52,510 bases of DNA, taken from the NCBI RefSeq assembly GCF_007556585.1, contig NZ_VJNA01000019.1:1-52510 (forward strand), in the 5' to 3' direction. This DNA is from Tepidimonas aquatica (GTDB taxonomy: Bacteria > Pseudomonadota > Gammaproteobacteria > Burkholderiales > Burkholderiaceae_C). The notes under the pieces were generated by a model. That model saw nothing but the letters and a program-made list of their open reading frames with translations, did no database searches and was not told the DNA's origin. The position numbers and the translations under genes are program-made. Shown here piece by piece: positions 37,535-48,122 of this stretch; positions within the stretch are counted from its first letter, which is position 1; each line of letters starts with the position of its first letter.

Positions 37535-38491
37535 TCAGCGGGACCGGATCAGCGCATCGAGCCGCTGGGCGTCGGCGCAGAACAGGCGGATGCCTTCGGC
37601 CAGCTTCTCGGTGGCCATGGCGTCGTCGTTGAGCGCGAGGCGAAACGCCGCCTCGTCGTCGGCGCGGTAGTGCACCTGCGGCAGGTCGGCGCGGCGGGCT
37701 TCCTCCTCGTCCAGCGCGCGCGGCACGTCGCCCGGGGTGGCAGCCAGGCGCGCCAGCAGCTCCGGGCTGATCGTGAGCAGGTCGCAGCCGGCCAGCGCCA
37801 GGATCTGGCCGGTGTTGCGGAAACTGGCGCCCATCACCTCGGTGCGGATACCAAAGTGCCGGTAGTGGCGCCAGATGCGCGCCACCGACTGCACGCCGGG
37901 GTCGTTCGGGCCGGCCATCGCGGCCTCGTCCCACTGCGCGCCTGCGCGCGCCTTGTGCCAGTCGTAGATGCGGCCGACGAACGGCGAGATCAGCTGGACG
38001 CCGGCGTCGGCGCAGGCCACCGCCTGGCAGAAGCTGAACAGCAGCGTGAGGTTGGTGTGGATGCCGTCGCGCTCCAGCAGCTCGGCGGCGCGGATGCCCT
38101 CCCAGGTGGCGGCGATCTTGATCAGCACGCGCGCGCGCGGCACGCCCTCGGCCTCGTAAAGCGCGATGAGGCGGCGGGCGCGCGCCACGGTGGCGGCGGC
38201 GTCGAAGCTCAGGCGCGCATCCACCTCGGTGGAGACGCGGCCCGGCACGATGCGCAGGATCTCGCAGCCGAAGCGCACCAGCAGCCGGTCCACGCGTTCG
38301 TCGAGCGGGCGGTCGCGATGGCGCGCCAGCACCTCGTCCACCAGCGGGGCGTAGTCGGGCTTGAGCGCGGCCTTCAGGATCAGCGACGGGTTGGTGGTGG
38401 CGTCGCGCGGCTGGTACTGCGCGATCTGCAGAAAGTCGCCGGTGTCGGCGACGACGGTGGTGTGGCGCTTGAGGGCGTCGAGCTGGTTCAT
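37535..38491 (-). CDS. tal: Transaldolase
   Basis: A 318-aa TalB-type enzyme that exchanges three-carbon units between sedoheptulose 7-phosphate and erythrose 4-phosphate partners. The N-terminus is [20 protein letters not shown], with [10 protein letters not shown]. The Schiff-base lysine is in [15 protein letters not shown], and [19 protein letters not shown] follows. Length is standard. Start at 38491 matches the family. It complements the transketolase of the cbb run but is not part of that operon. Confidence 0.95.
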   Translation of the reverse strand: MNQLDALKRHTTVVADTGDFLQIAQYQPRDATTNPSLILKAALKPDYAPLVDEVLARHRDRPLDERVDRLLVRFGCEILRIVPGRVSTEVDARLSFDAAATVARARRLIALYEAEGVPRARVLIKIAATWEGIRAAELLERDGIHTNLTLLFSFCQAVACADAGVQLISPFVGRIYDWHKARAGAQWDEAAMAGPNDPGVQSVARIWRHYRHFGIRTEVMGASFRNTGQILALAGCDLLTISPELLARLAATPGDVPRALDEEEARRADLPQVHYRADDEAAFRLALNDDAMATEKLAEGIRLFCADAQRLDALIRSR

Positions 38492-38523
38492 GGTGCCGTG
38501 CAGGGGAAGGGGAGTGCGCGGGG

Positions 38524-39357
38524 TCAGGTCAGGGGAACGGACAGTTGATCGATCACGGGCCGGGTGTCCGGGCGCACGCCGCGCCACCAGGCAAAGGCCT
38601 CCGCGGCTTGCTCGACCAGCATGCCTACGCCATCGGCCAGCCGGGTGGCGCCTTGCTCGCGGGCCTGGCGCAGAAACGGCGTCAGACCCTGGCCATAGAC
38701 CATATCGTAGGCCAGCGCGCCTGGGGCGAAGGTACCGATGGGCAGCGGCAGGGCCTGCGCGTCCAGGCTGGCGGCGGTGGCGTTGATGACGACATCGAAG
38801 GCGCCCAGTGTGGTCAGCTCGTCCAGCCCCGCACCGCGCAGTACGCCAACCCCCAGGCCGTGGGCGGCAATGTGCTCGGCCAGGTCGTGCGCCTTGGCCG
38901 GGGTGCGGTTGGCCACGACCAAGCTGGCGGGGTTGGCCTGCAGCAGGGGCTGCAGCACGCCGCGGGCGGCACCGCCCGCGCCCAGCACCAGCACGCGTTG
39001 GCCCGCCAGGGGCCGTGCCAGGTTGACGGTGATGTCACGCAGCAGCCCCACGCCGTCGAAGTTGTCGGCACGGCAGTGCGCGCCGTCAAACGCCAGCGCG
39101 TTGGCCGCACCGGCCACGCGGGCACGCTCGCTGACCTCGTCGGCGTAGTCGTGCGCTTGCAGCTTGAAGGGCAGCGTCACGTTGAGCCCACGGCCGCCCG
39201 CGGCCCGAAACGCATCCACCGTGGCGGCAAAGCCGTCCCGCGGTGCTTCGATGGCGGTGTATTCCATGGCCTGGCCGGTGGCCTGGGCGAACAGGGTGTG
39301 GATGAGTGGCGACTTGCTGTGGCCAATCGGGTGGCCGATGACGGCGTAGCGGTCCAT
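38524..39357 (-). CDS. aroE: Shikimate dehydrogenase
   Basis: A 277-aa NADPH enzyme of the shikimate pathway. The shikimate-binding [14 protein letters not shown], the catalytic lysine in [10 protein letters not shown], the [11 protein letters not shown] aspartate and the NADP motif [13 protein letters not shown] are in order. The C-terminal [12 protein letters not shown] fits the family. ATG 39357 gives the usual N-terminus ([14 protein letters not shown]). It lies 32 nt before tal. It feeds the same pathway as the aroA, pheA and tyrA genes at 26-28 kb. Confidence 0.95.
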   Translation of the reverse strand: MDRYAVIGHPIGHSKSPLIHTLFAQATGQAMEYTAIEAPRDGFAATVDAFRAAGGRGLNVTLPFKLQAHDYADEVSERARVAGAANALAFDGAHCRADNFDGVGLLRDITVNLARPLAGQRVLVLGAGGAARGVLQPLLQANPASLVVANRTPAKAHDLAEHIAAHGLGVGVLRGAGLDELTTLGAFDVVINATAASLDAQALPLPIGTFAPGALAYDMVYGQGLTPFLRQAREQGATRLADGVGMLVEQAAEAFAWWRGVRPDTRPVIDQLSVPLT

Positions 39358-39576
39358 GGCGACATTGTCGCCGATGCACCCTCACACGACGCTGACGTGC
39401 CCGCCTGCATGCAGCCGTTTTGGATGCTGGGCTCAACGCTGTGCAACCCTCGGCTGTGCCGGGCGACGTACCATGCGCGGGTCCGATGCGCCAGCCCCAC
39501 GGGGCGGCGATGCTGCGCCTGTGGTGGCGCAGCATCCCCAAGCACTGGCGCATCATTCAACGGCAAGGGGTGGTGG

Positions 39577-40383
39577 ATGACGGGTTTGCCAACGCTGTTC
39601 GTTTCACACGGTTCGCCCATGATGGCGTTGCAGCCCGGTGCGGCCGGGGTGGCGTTGCAGCAGTGGGGCGCAGGGCTGGCCGCACGAGGGGATCTGCGCG
39701 CGGTGGTGGTGATGTCGCCGCACTGGATGGACACCGTGGCGGCGGTGGGCAGCCACCCAATGCCACCGACATGGCACGACTTTGGCGGATTTCCGCCAGC
39801 GCTGTACCGGTTGCAGTACCCGGCGCCGGGCGACCCGGGGTTGGCCCGCACGGTTGCCCAGCGGCTGCGCAACGCCGGCATCGCCGCCGCGGAGGATCCC
39901 CAGCGCCCGCGCGACCACGGGGTGTGGTCGCCGTTGCGGTTTGTGCTGCCCCAGGCGCGCTGGCCGGTGGTGCAGGTGGCGCTGCCGGCCGATGCGCGCC
40001 CCGCCGACGTGTACGCGATCGGGGCCGCCTTGGCCCCGCTGCGCGAGGAAGGGGTGCTGCTGGTGGGTTCGGGAAGCCTGACCCACAACCTGATGGAGTT
40101 TTTTGGCGGGCGCCCGGGGTTGGACGACCCGGCCGAGCCTTATGTGCAGGCGTTTTCGGCGTGGGTGTGGCAAGCGTTGCAGACCAACGATCTGCCCGCG
40201 TTGCTGGACTACCGTGCGCGCGCGCCGCACGCCGTGCGCGCTCACCCCACCGACGAGCACTTCATGCCGTTGTTTTTCGCGCTCGGGGCCGCGCGCTGGC
40301 CGCAGGCGGGTTCGAAGGCTGAGGCGATCACGCGCGAGGTGCAGTACCGTTACCTGGCGATGGACAGCTACGCGTTCGGATGA
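39577..40383 (+). CDS. Extradiol ring-cleavage dioxygenase family (LigB/YgiD-like)
   Basis: A 268-aa protein of the class III extradiol dioxygenase fold. LPTLFVSHGSPMMAL has the first metal histidine. VVVMSPHWMD, RDHGVWSPLRF and LLVGSGSLTHNLMEFFG supply further conserved His/Gly positions, as in 4,5-DOPA dioxygenase (YgiD). The physiological substrate is unknown. ATG 39577 is set by AAGGGG 6 nt upstream; the frame is open far upstream as a shadow of aroE. The 219 bp between aroE and this gene holds nothing recognisable. Confidence 0.88.
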   Translation: MTGLPTLFVSHGSPMMALQPGAAGVALQQWGAGLAARGDLRAVVVMSPHWMDTVAAVGSHPMPPTWHDFGGFPPALYRLQYPAPGDPGLARTVAQRLRNAGIAAAEDPQRPRDHGVWSPLRFVLPQARWPVVQVALPADARPADVYAIGAALAPLREEGVLLVGSGSLTHNLMEFFGGRPGLDDPAEPYVQAFSAWVWQALQTNDLPALLDYRARAPHAVRAHPTDEHFMPLFFALGAARWPQAGSKAEAITREVQYRYLAMDSYAFG

Positions 40384-40417
40384 CCGTCCCCCCGCACCAC
40401 GGCGACCACCTTAGGAG

Positions 40418-40720
40418 TTACGAGACCCACTTGGTGGCGTCGTCGACTTCGGGCGGGGTGTCGTCCTTGACCAGGGCTTCACGCAGGGCCATCAGGTTCA
40501 TCAATACGTCGAATGGAAAACCGCGCCGGCCGCCACGATGATCGTGCAGCAGCTCATGGAACGCGGCGCGCAGCGCTTCGGGGTCGTGCCGCACCTCGGC
40601 CAACTGGTTGGCGATGCGAGGAAATTGCGTCACGAGGGCTTGCGGATAGCTCAACCCCGGCACGGCACGCAACCACGCTTCGGTCTGCGGCAACAGGGTG
40701 TGTGCGTCGGTGTCGGCCAT
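40418..40720 (-). CDS. Small conserved protein of unknown function
   Basis: A 100-aa acidic protein, mainly helical by composition. It starts MADTDAHTLLPQTEAWLRAVPGLSYPQALV and has QFPRIANQLAEV, a basic GGRRGFPFDVLMNLMALRE segment and an acidic end. It has no membrane segment or cysteine cluster. I recall similar small proteins in Burkholderiales without a named function. It is convergent with the dioxygenase-like gene (34-nt gap). Confidence 0.75.
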   Translation of the reverse strand: MADTDAHTLLPQTEAWLRAVPGLSYPQALVTQFPRIANQLAEVRHDPEALRAAFHELLHDHRGGRRGFPFDVLMNLMALREALVKDDTPPEVDDATKWVS

Positions 40721-40847
40721 GATGGGCCATTATGCGCACAGCCGCCTGAGGCTGCAACCCACCTCGGATGTCGTCTTTTGCGCAGCACCCGCCGACGTGG
40801 CACCGATCGGATGCGGGGGCGGCCATGCACGTGCCCTGCCTCCACCC

Positions 40848-42107
40848 TTACGCGGACGCTGGCGTTGTCATCGGCCCCAGCACCGTCCGGCGCCGCCGGG
40901 TGCTGATTTGCGCCGCGACCAGCTCTGCGGTGACCGCGGACAGTGTCCAACCCAAGTGGCCGTGCCCGGTGTTGTAGAACACGTTGGCCTGCCGGCCCGC
41001 GCCCACCCGGGGCATCATGTCGGGCATCATCGGGCGCAGGCCGGCCCACGGCACCACCTGGCGGGTGTTGATGCCGGGGAAGCAGCGATTGACCCAGTCG
41101 ATCAGTGGGCGGATGCGGTCGGCGCGGATGTCGCGGTTGAAGCCGTTGAACTCCGCGGTGCCGGCGACGCGGAATCGATCGACGCCCAGCCGGCTGGTGA
41201 CGAGCTTGGCCTCGTCGTCGAGCAGGCTGACGGTGGGGGCCGAGCGGCGGCTGGCTTCGTCCAGCAGGTTCACCGTGATCGAGTAGCCCTTGACCGGATA
41301 GACGTTGACCCGGTCCCCCAGTTGCGCGGCGATGGCGCGGCTGCCCACCCCCGCACACACCACCAGCGCGTCGAAGTCTTGAATCTGTTCACCATCGGCC
41401 GTGCGCAGGGTGACGCTGGCCCGTCGCCCATCGCTGCGCACCCGGACAACGTCGCTGTCCCAGTGGCAGCGCACACTCAGCCGCTCGGCCGCCGCCGCCA
41501 GGCCGACGGTGAATTTGTGGATGTCGCCCGTGGCGTCGCTCTCGGTGTAAAAGCCCCCGTAGTAGTCGCCGGCCAGCGTCGGCTCGATGGCGCGCATCTC
41601 TTGCGGGGTGACGGGCCGGCGTGACAGCCCGCCCTGGGCCAGCAGTCGGGTGACCTCGGCCGCGTGGTCGAAGCCCTGTTTGTCACGGTAGATGTGCAGG
41701 ATGCCCTGGCGCTTGAGGTCGAAATCGATCCCTTCGGCATCCGCCCAGGCAAACAGGTGCTCGCGCGCGGCGATGGCCAGCCGGGCGGTCTCGATGGTGT
41801 TGCGGCGGTAGTCGGGGATGCTGGCGATGAACTCGGCGAACCAGCTGATCTTGTGCCAGCTGGGCTTGGGGTTGACCAGCAGCGGCGCGTCGCTCTTGAG
41901 CATCCATTTCAGGCCCTTGAGGATCGTGGACCAGTGCGTCCACACCTCGGCGTTGGAGGCGGACAGCTGCCCCCCGTTGGCGAACGAGGTCTCCATCGCG
42001 GCGTAGCGGTGGCGCTCGAACAGGGTGACGGAAAAGCCGCGCTTGGCCAGCGCGTAGGCCGTGGTGACACCAGTGATGCCACCGCCGATGACGGCGATCG
42101 ATTGCAT
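40848..42107 (-). CDS. dadA: D-amino acid dehydrogenase-type FAD oxidoreductase
   Basis: A 419-aa DAO/DadA-family flavoprotein. The FAD motif is IAVIGGGITGVTTAYALAKRG at the N-terminus. The DadA-typical SFANGGQLSASNAEVWTHW and WFAEFIASIPDYRRNT follow, and the C-terminal NTGHGHLGWTLSAVTAELVA completes the fold. It oxidises D-amino acids to keto acids and passes electrons to the respiratory chain. Because a glycine-riboswitch-like leader precedes it, glycine or a glycine-related amine may be the true substrate; that is inference. No dadX racemase is adjacent. Confidence 0.9.
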   Translation of the reverse strand: MQSIAVIGGGITGVTTAYALAKRGFSVTLFERHRYAAMETSFANGGQLSASNAEVWTHWSTILKGLKWMLKSDAPLLVNPKPSWHKISWFAEFIASIPDYRRNTIETARLAIAAREHLFAWADAEGIDFDLKRQGILHIYRDKQGFDHAAEVTRLLAQGGLSRRPVTPQEMRAIEPTLAGDYYGGFYTESDATGDIHKFTVGLAAAAERLSVRCHWDSDVVRVRSDGRRASVTLRTADGEQIQDFDALVVCAGVGSRAIAAQLGDRVNVYPVKGYSITVNLLDEASRRSAPTVSLLDDEAKLVTSRLGVDRFRVAGTAEFNGFNRDIRADRIRPLIDWVNRCFPGINTRQVVPWAGLRPMMPDMMPRVGAGRQANVFYNTGHGHLGWTLSAVTAELVAAQISTRRRRTVLGPMTTPASA

Positions 42108-42139
42108 GGTTCAGGCTCCAGGTCGTCGGGTGGATCAGC

Positions 42140-42262
42140 GCGCCGCCCGCACCGTGCGTGCGGCGTGCGCCCCCTCTGTTTGGAACCTGAGAGATTCATG
42201 GCGGGCCGCTGGCTGCCACTTGCTCCTGCGGTGGATCGGCTGACGGTGGCCGACCCGGAGGA
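42140..42262 (-). promoter_or_regulatory. Glycine-riboswitch-like leader of dadA, 5' half degenerate
   Basis: On the minus strand the sequence contains CACCGCAGGAGCAAG, then AATCTCTCAGG, then CAGAGGGGG, the ordered core of a glycine aptamer. The GAGAG that should pair with CTCTC is not seen upstream; the region reads CCTATCCTCCGGG instead. A GC-rich hairpin (CCGCAC/GTGCGG near 42148-42168) follows and could be the expression platform. It looks like a single aptamer that is divergent or decayed. Confidence 0.6.
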
Positions 42263-42293
42263 TAGGGATCTTTTGATGCCGCTCGCGTTGGGC

Positions 42294-42947
42294 TTATCGC
42301 GGTCTTCGGCTTGCTTTAAGATGGGCATCGAGTGCTTGGGCGAAATTCCCCGGCTTAGCCAGCTCGCGCGTGAGCGCCTGCCCGGCCAGGATTGCTTCGC
42401 GGCTCATGCCCTGAGCAATGCTCTCGCGGTTACGGGGTGCTTTGTTGTCTTTGGATGGGTCGCCCGCCGCCGAGAGATTGTACAGGGCATAGGCAAGCAC
42501 CTTGTCCTGCGGCACGCCCCAGCCTTCGTCGTACATGACCCCGAGGTTGTACTGCGCGGCGGCAAGCCCCTGCGCCGCCGCTTGGCGGTACCACTTCACC
42601 GCCTCGGCATAATCCTGCGGCACGCCGCGGCCTTTCGCGTACATGAGCCCGAGGTTGGACTGCGCTTTGGCATGCCCCTGCGCCGCCGCTTGGCGGTACC
42701 ACTTCACCGCCTCGGCATAATCCTGCGGCACGCCGCGGCCTTGGTCGTACATGACCCCGAGGTTGTACTGCGCGGAGGCATGTCCTTGCCGTGCAAGTGG
42801 TCGCCACTCCTTGAGGGCGGTTGCGTAATCACCGCGTTCGTATGCAGCCAGACCTTCGTCAAACCCCGCATGCGCCGACAGGGTGCCGAAGGCAAGCGTG
42901 ATGGCACAGCCAAAGGTTACGAGTTTCGATAAAAAAGCCTGCATCAT
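42294..42947 (-). CDS. Exported Sel1-repeat (TPR-like) protein
   Basis: A 217-aa protein with a signal peptide (FLSKLVTFGCAITLAFGTLSAHA, about residues 4-26). Four Sel1-like repeats of about 36 residues follow (A..YNLGVMYDQGRGVPQDYAEAVKWYRQAAAQG pattern). A C-terminal helical tail RESIAQGMSREAILAGQALTREL completes it. Such periplasmic proteins bind partner proteins; the partner is unknown. The start at 42947 has AGGA 9 nt upstream; ATG 42944 is equally possible. It lies between the riboswitch of dadA and a truncated transporter, and its codon use looks less GC-rich than its neighbours. Confidence 0.85.
   Translation of the reverse strand: MMQAFLSKLVTFGCAITLAFGTLSAHAGFDEGLAAYERGDYATALKEWRPLARQGHASAQYNLGVMYDQGRGVPQDYAEAVKWYRQAAAQGHAKAQSNLGLMYAKGRGVPQDYAEAVKWYRQAAAQGLAAAQYNLGVMYDEGWGVPQDKVLAYALYNLSAAGDPSKDNKAPRNRESIAQGMSREAILAGQALTRELAKPGNFAQALDAHLKASRRPR
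42566..42742. repeat. 108-bp tandem repeat within the Sel1 gene
   Basis: 69 bp at 42566-42634 recur identically at 42674-42742, a spacing of exactly 108 bp, which is three 36-residue codon sets. Two adjacent Sel1 repeats are therefore nearly identical at DNA level. Confidence 0.85.
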
Positions 42948-43004
42948 GTTGCGCTTTCCTCTTTTCTGATCGCAGAACGCATGCGAGCTTAACGCGCATG
43001 CCGG

Positions 43005-43256
43005 GTGTTGAAAACCGCCTGCGTCGGCGGGGTGGCGCGCGACGTGCTGTGCAACGAGGTGCCCCACGTGTACCGCGACCACCGTCCCTACGCGCTGTGC
43101 GCGCTGGCGGGCAGCGCCGTGTATCTGGGGTTGACGGCTTTGCTGGTGGGGCCGGGGTGGGCCAGCCTGGTCGGCGTGGTGGTGGCCACGGGCAGTCGGT
43201 TGCTGGCCGTGGCCTTGGGTTGGCGGTTGCCTGGTTGGCGCCCACGCGAGCCGTGA
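43005..43256 (+). pseudogene. C-terminal half of a UPF0126/glycine-transporter-type membrane protein
   Basis: The frame encodes GGVARDVLCNEVPHVYRDHRPYA followed by two hydrophobic segments (LCALAGSAVYLGLTALLVG and WASLVGVVVATGSRLLAVAL). GGxxRDVLCNExPxVxR is the signature of the second UPF0126 domain (TRIC-like, now named glycine transporter in Pfam). Full proteins are about 200 aa, so roughly the first 110 residues are missing. That space is now occupied by the Sel1-repeat gene on the other strand. A product from GTG 43005 (83 aa) is possible but should not transport. It stands beside glycine riboswitches and gcvP. Confidence 0.75.
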
Positions 43257-43289
43257 CCGGGGCCGCCTACCCGGTGACCGCGCCGCACC

Positions 43290-46226
<2,937 letters not shown>

Positions 46227-46251
46227 GGCGGGGGCTCCCGGGGCGGGCTGT

Positions 46252-46617
46252 TTAGTGGGCGATTTGTTGGTAGGCGGCCTCGTCCAGCAGGCTGTCGAGC
46301 TCGCTGGGGTTGCTCAGCCGCACCTTGAAAAACCAACCCGCGCCGAGCGGGTCGCTGTTGGCCAGCGAGGGGTCGGCGCGCAGCGCCTCGTTGACTTCGA
46401 CCACTTCGCCGCTGACCGGGGCGTAGACGTCGGCCGCGGCTTTGACCGACTCGACGACGCCGGCCACGTCTTTTTGCTGCAGCGACTTGCCCACCTCGGG
46501 CAGCTCGACGAACACCACATCGCCCAGCGCGTCCTGGGCGTGGTGGGTGATGCCGACGGTGGCGATGTCGCCGTCGACGCGGATCCATTCATGTTCGGGC
46601 GTGTAGCGCAGGGTCAT
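46252..46617 (-). CDS. gcvH: Glycine cleavage system H protein
   Basis: A 121-aa lipoyl carrier. The lipoylation site is K59 in [15 protein letters not shown], followed by the conserved [10 protein letters not shown]. The N-terminus [14 protein letters not shown] and the C-terminal [11 protein letters not shown] match the family. It shuttles the aminomethyl group between GcvP, GcvT and lipoamide dehydrogenase. Start at 46617 gives the normal length. It lies between gcvT (41-nt gap) and gcvP. Confidence 0.97.
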   Translation of the reverse strand: MTLRYTPEHEWIRVDGDIATVGITHHAQDALGDVVFVELPEVGKSLQQKDVAGVVESVKAAADVYAPVSGEVVEVNEALRADPSLANSDPLGAGWFFKVRLSNPSELDSLLDEAAYQQIAH

Positions 46618-46658
46618 CGTGGGTTCTCCAGCAACAGGTTGGCAACGGTGGCAAGGGT

Positions 46659-47792
46659 TCAGCCGCGGTGGTAGCGTGGGGTGACGAACGGCAGCGGCAC
46701 CACCTCCGTCGGCACCGGCTTACCACGCACGATGGCATGCAGCACGGTGCCGGTGGCGGTGTGGTCACGGGCGACATAGCCCATTGCAATCGGTTGGTCG
46801 AGCGTGGGCGACAGCAGCCCGCTGGTGACGTGGCCCACGGGGGCGTCGGCCCCGGGCAGGTGCAGCGCGGCGGGCTCGCGCACCGGCACGCGTTGCAACG
46901 CCCGCAAACCCACGCGCAAGCGCGACGGGGGCTCGCGGCCGTCGAGCTGCGCCAGCACCCGCTCGGCGCCAGGAAAGCCCCCCGCACGCGCGCCGCCGCT
47001 GCGGCGCACCTTTTGAATCGCCCAGCCCAAGGCGGCTTCGGCCGGGGTGGTGGTGGTGTCGATATCCTGCCCGTACAGGCACAGGCCGGCTTCCAGCCGC
47101 AGCGAGTTGCGCGCGCCCAAGCCCACCGGTTCGACTTCGGGCTGGCGCAGCAGCGCCTCGGCGAAGGCACGCGCGGCCTCGGCCGGCAGGCCAATTTCGA
47201 AGCCGTCTTCGCCGGTGTAGCCGCTGCGGGTGATGTACAGGTCGGCGCCTTCCCAGCGGGCCGGCATGCCGGTCATGAACACCAGGGCATGCACCTCGGG
47301 CAGCAGCCGCTGCAGCGCCTGCGCCGCCAGCGGGCCCTGCAAGGCCAGCAAGGCGCGCTCGAAGTGCGGCTGCACGCTGCAGCGCTGACCGATGCGCGCT
47401 TGCAGGTGCGCCAAGTCGGCGTGCTTGCAAGCCCCGTTGACGACCAGGTACAGGTCGCTGCCGCGGTTGACGAACATCAGGTCGTCGAGGATGCCGCCGT
47501 CGTTGTTCAGCAGCAGGCCGTAGCGCTGCCGGTGTTGCCCCAGACCCAGCACGTCCATCGGCATCAGGCTTTCCAGCGCGGCAGCGGCGTCGGGGCCGTG
47601 CAGGGTGATTTGGCCCATGTGCGACACGTCGAACAGCCCCGCCGCGCGCCGCGTGTGCTGGTGTTCGTGCAACAAGCCTTTGGGGTACTGCACCGGCATC
47701 GCGTAGCCGGCAAAGGGCACCATGCGCGCGCCCAGCGCCAGGTGCAGGTCATGCAAGGGAGTGTGCAGCAGCGGGGTCGGTTCGGCGGACAT
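46659..47792 (-). CDS. gcvT: Aminomethyltransferase, T-protein
   Basis: A 377-aa folate-dependent enzyme that releases ammonia and forms 5,10-methylene-tetrahydrofolate from the H-protein adduct. Signature segments are [43 protein letters not shown] and [18 protein letters not shown] 47792 gives the family N-terminus; the open extension to 47849 runs into the riboswitch and is rejected. It is the first gene after the tandem glycine riboswitch, so glycine should raise expression. Confidence 0.96.
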   Translation of the reverse strand: MSAEPTPLLHTPLHDLHLALGARMVPFAGYAMPVQYPKGLLHEHQHTRRAAGLFDVSHMGQITLHGPDAAAALESLMPMDVLGLGQHRQRYGLLLNNDGGILDDLMFVNRGSDLYLVVNGACKHADLAHLQARIGQRCSVQPHFERALLALQGPLAAQALQRLLPEVHALVFMTGMPARWEGADLYITRSGYTGEDGFEIGLPAEAARAFAEALLRQPEVEPVGLGARNSLRLEAGLCLYGQDIDTTTTPAEAALGWAIQKVRRSGGARAGGFPGAERVLAQLDGREPPSRLRVGLRALQRVPVREPAALHLPGADAPVGHVTSGLLSPTLDQPIAMGYVARDHTATGTVLHAIVRGKPVPTEVVPLPFVTPRYHRG

Positions 47793-47848
47793 GACGGTAT
47801 CCAGGCAATGGTGGTTCGACCGGCGCCCTCCAAGGGAGCGTCGGGCCA

Positions 47849-48088
47849 CCTGCTGTCCGCTTTACCTGAGAGATTCACGCAGCGCCGCACCCCTCGGGTC
47901 GGCGTGTCGGCGTTTGCTCCTTCGGTGGGCGAGCACCGGGGTCGCGGTGGCACGCCTCTCTCCAGCAGGCAAGCGCCCCGGGGCAGGGGCGCTGCATCAG
48001 TCCTTTTGCCTGAGCGTTCGGCCCGCGGGCCTGCGCCTTCGGCGGCCACCCACGCCCACCCAGGGCGCGCGGCGGCTCTCTCCTGATG
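47849..48088 (-). promoter_or_regulatory. Tandem glycine riboswitch of gcvTHP
   Basis: Two aptamers occur in minus-strand order. Aptamer 1 (48088-47995) is closed by CATCAG/CTGATG and holds GGAGAGAG, GCCGAAGGCGCA and CTCAGGCAAAAGGAC. Aptamer 2 (47969-47849) is closed by CCTGCTG/CAGCAGG and holds GGAGAGAGGC, CACCGAAGGAGCAAAC and AATCTCTCAGGTAAAG. Both closing stems are perfect. The linker carries an AGCGCCCC/GGGGCGCT hairpin (47972-47993). The structure ends 56 nt before the gcvT start. Confidence 0.95.
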
Positions 48089-48122
48089 GCGCGATTGTAG
48101 CCGAGTGCCTGCCCAGCGTGGC

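Noticed and set aside
42500-42800. Possible CRISPR-like repeat array
   Set aside because: The repeats are 108 bp, in frame, and encode Sel1 motifs; there are no short repeats with unique spacers.
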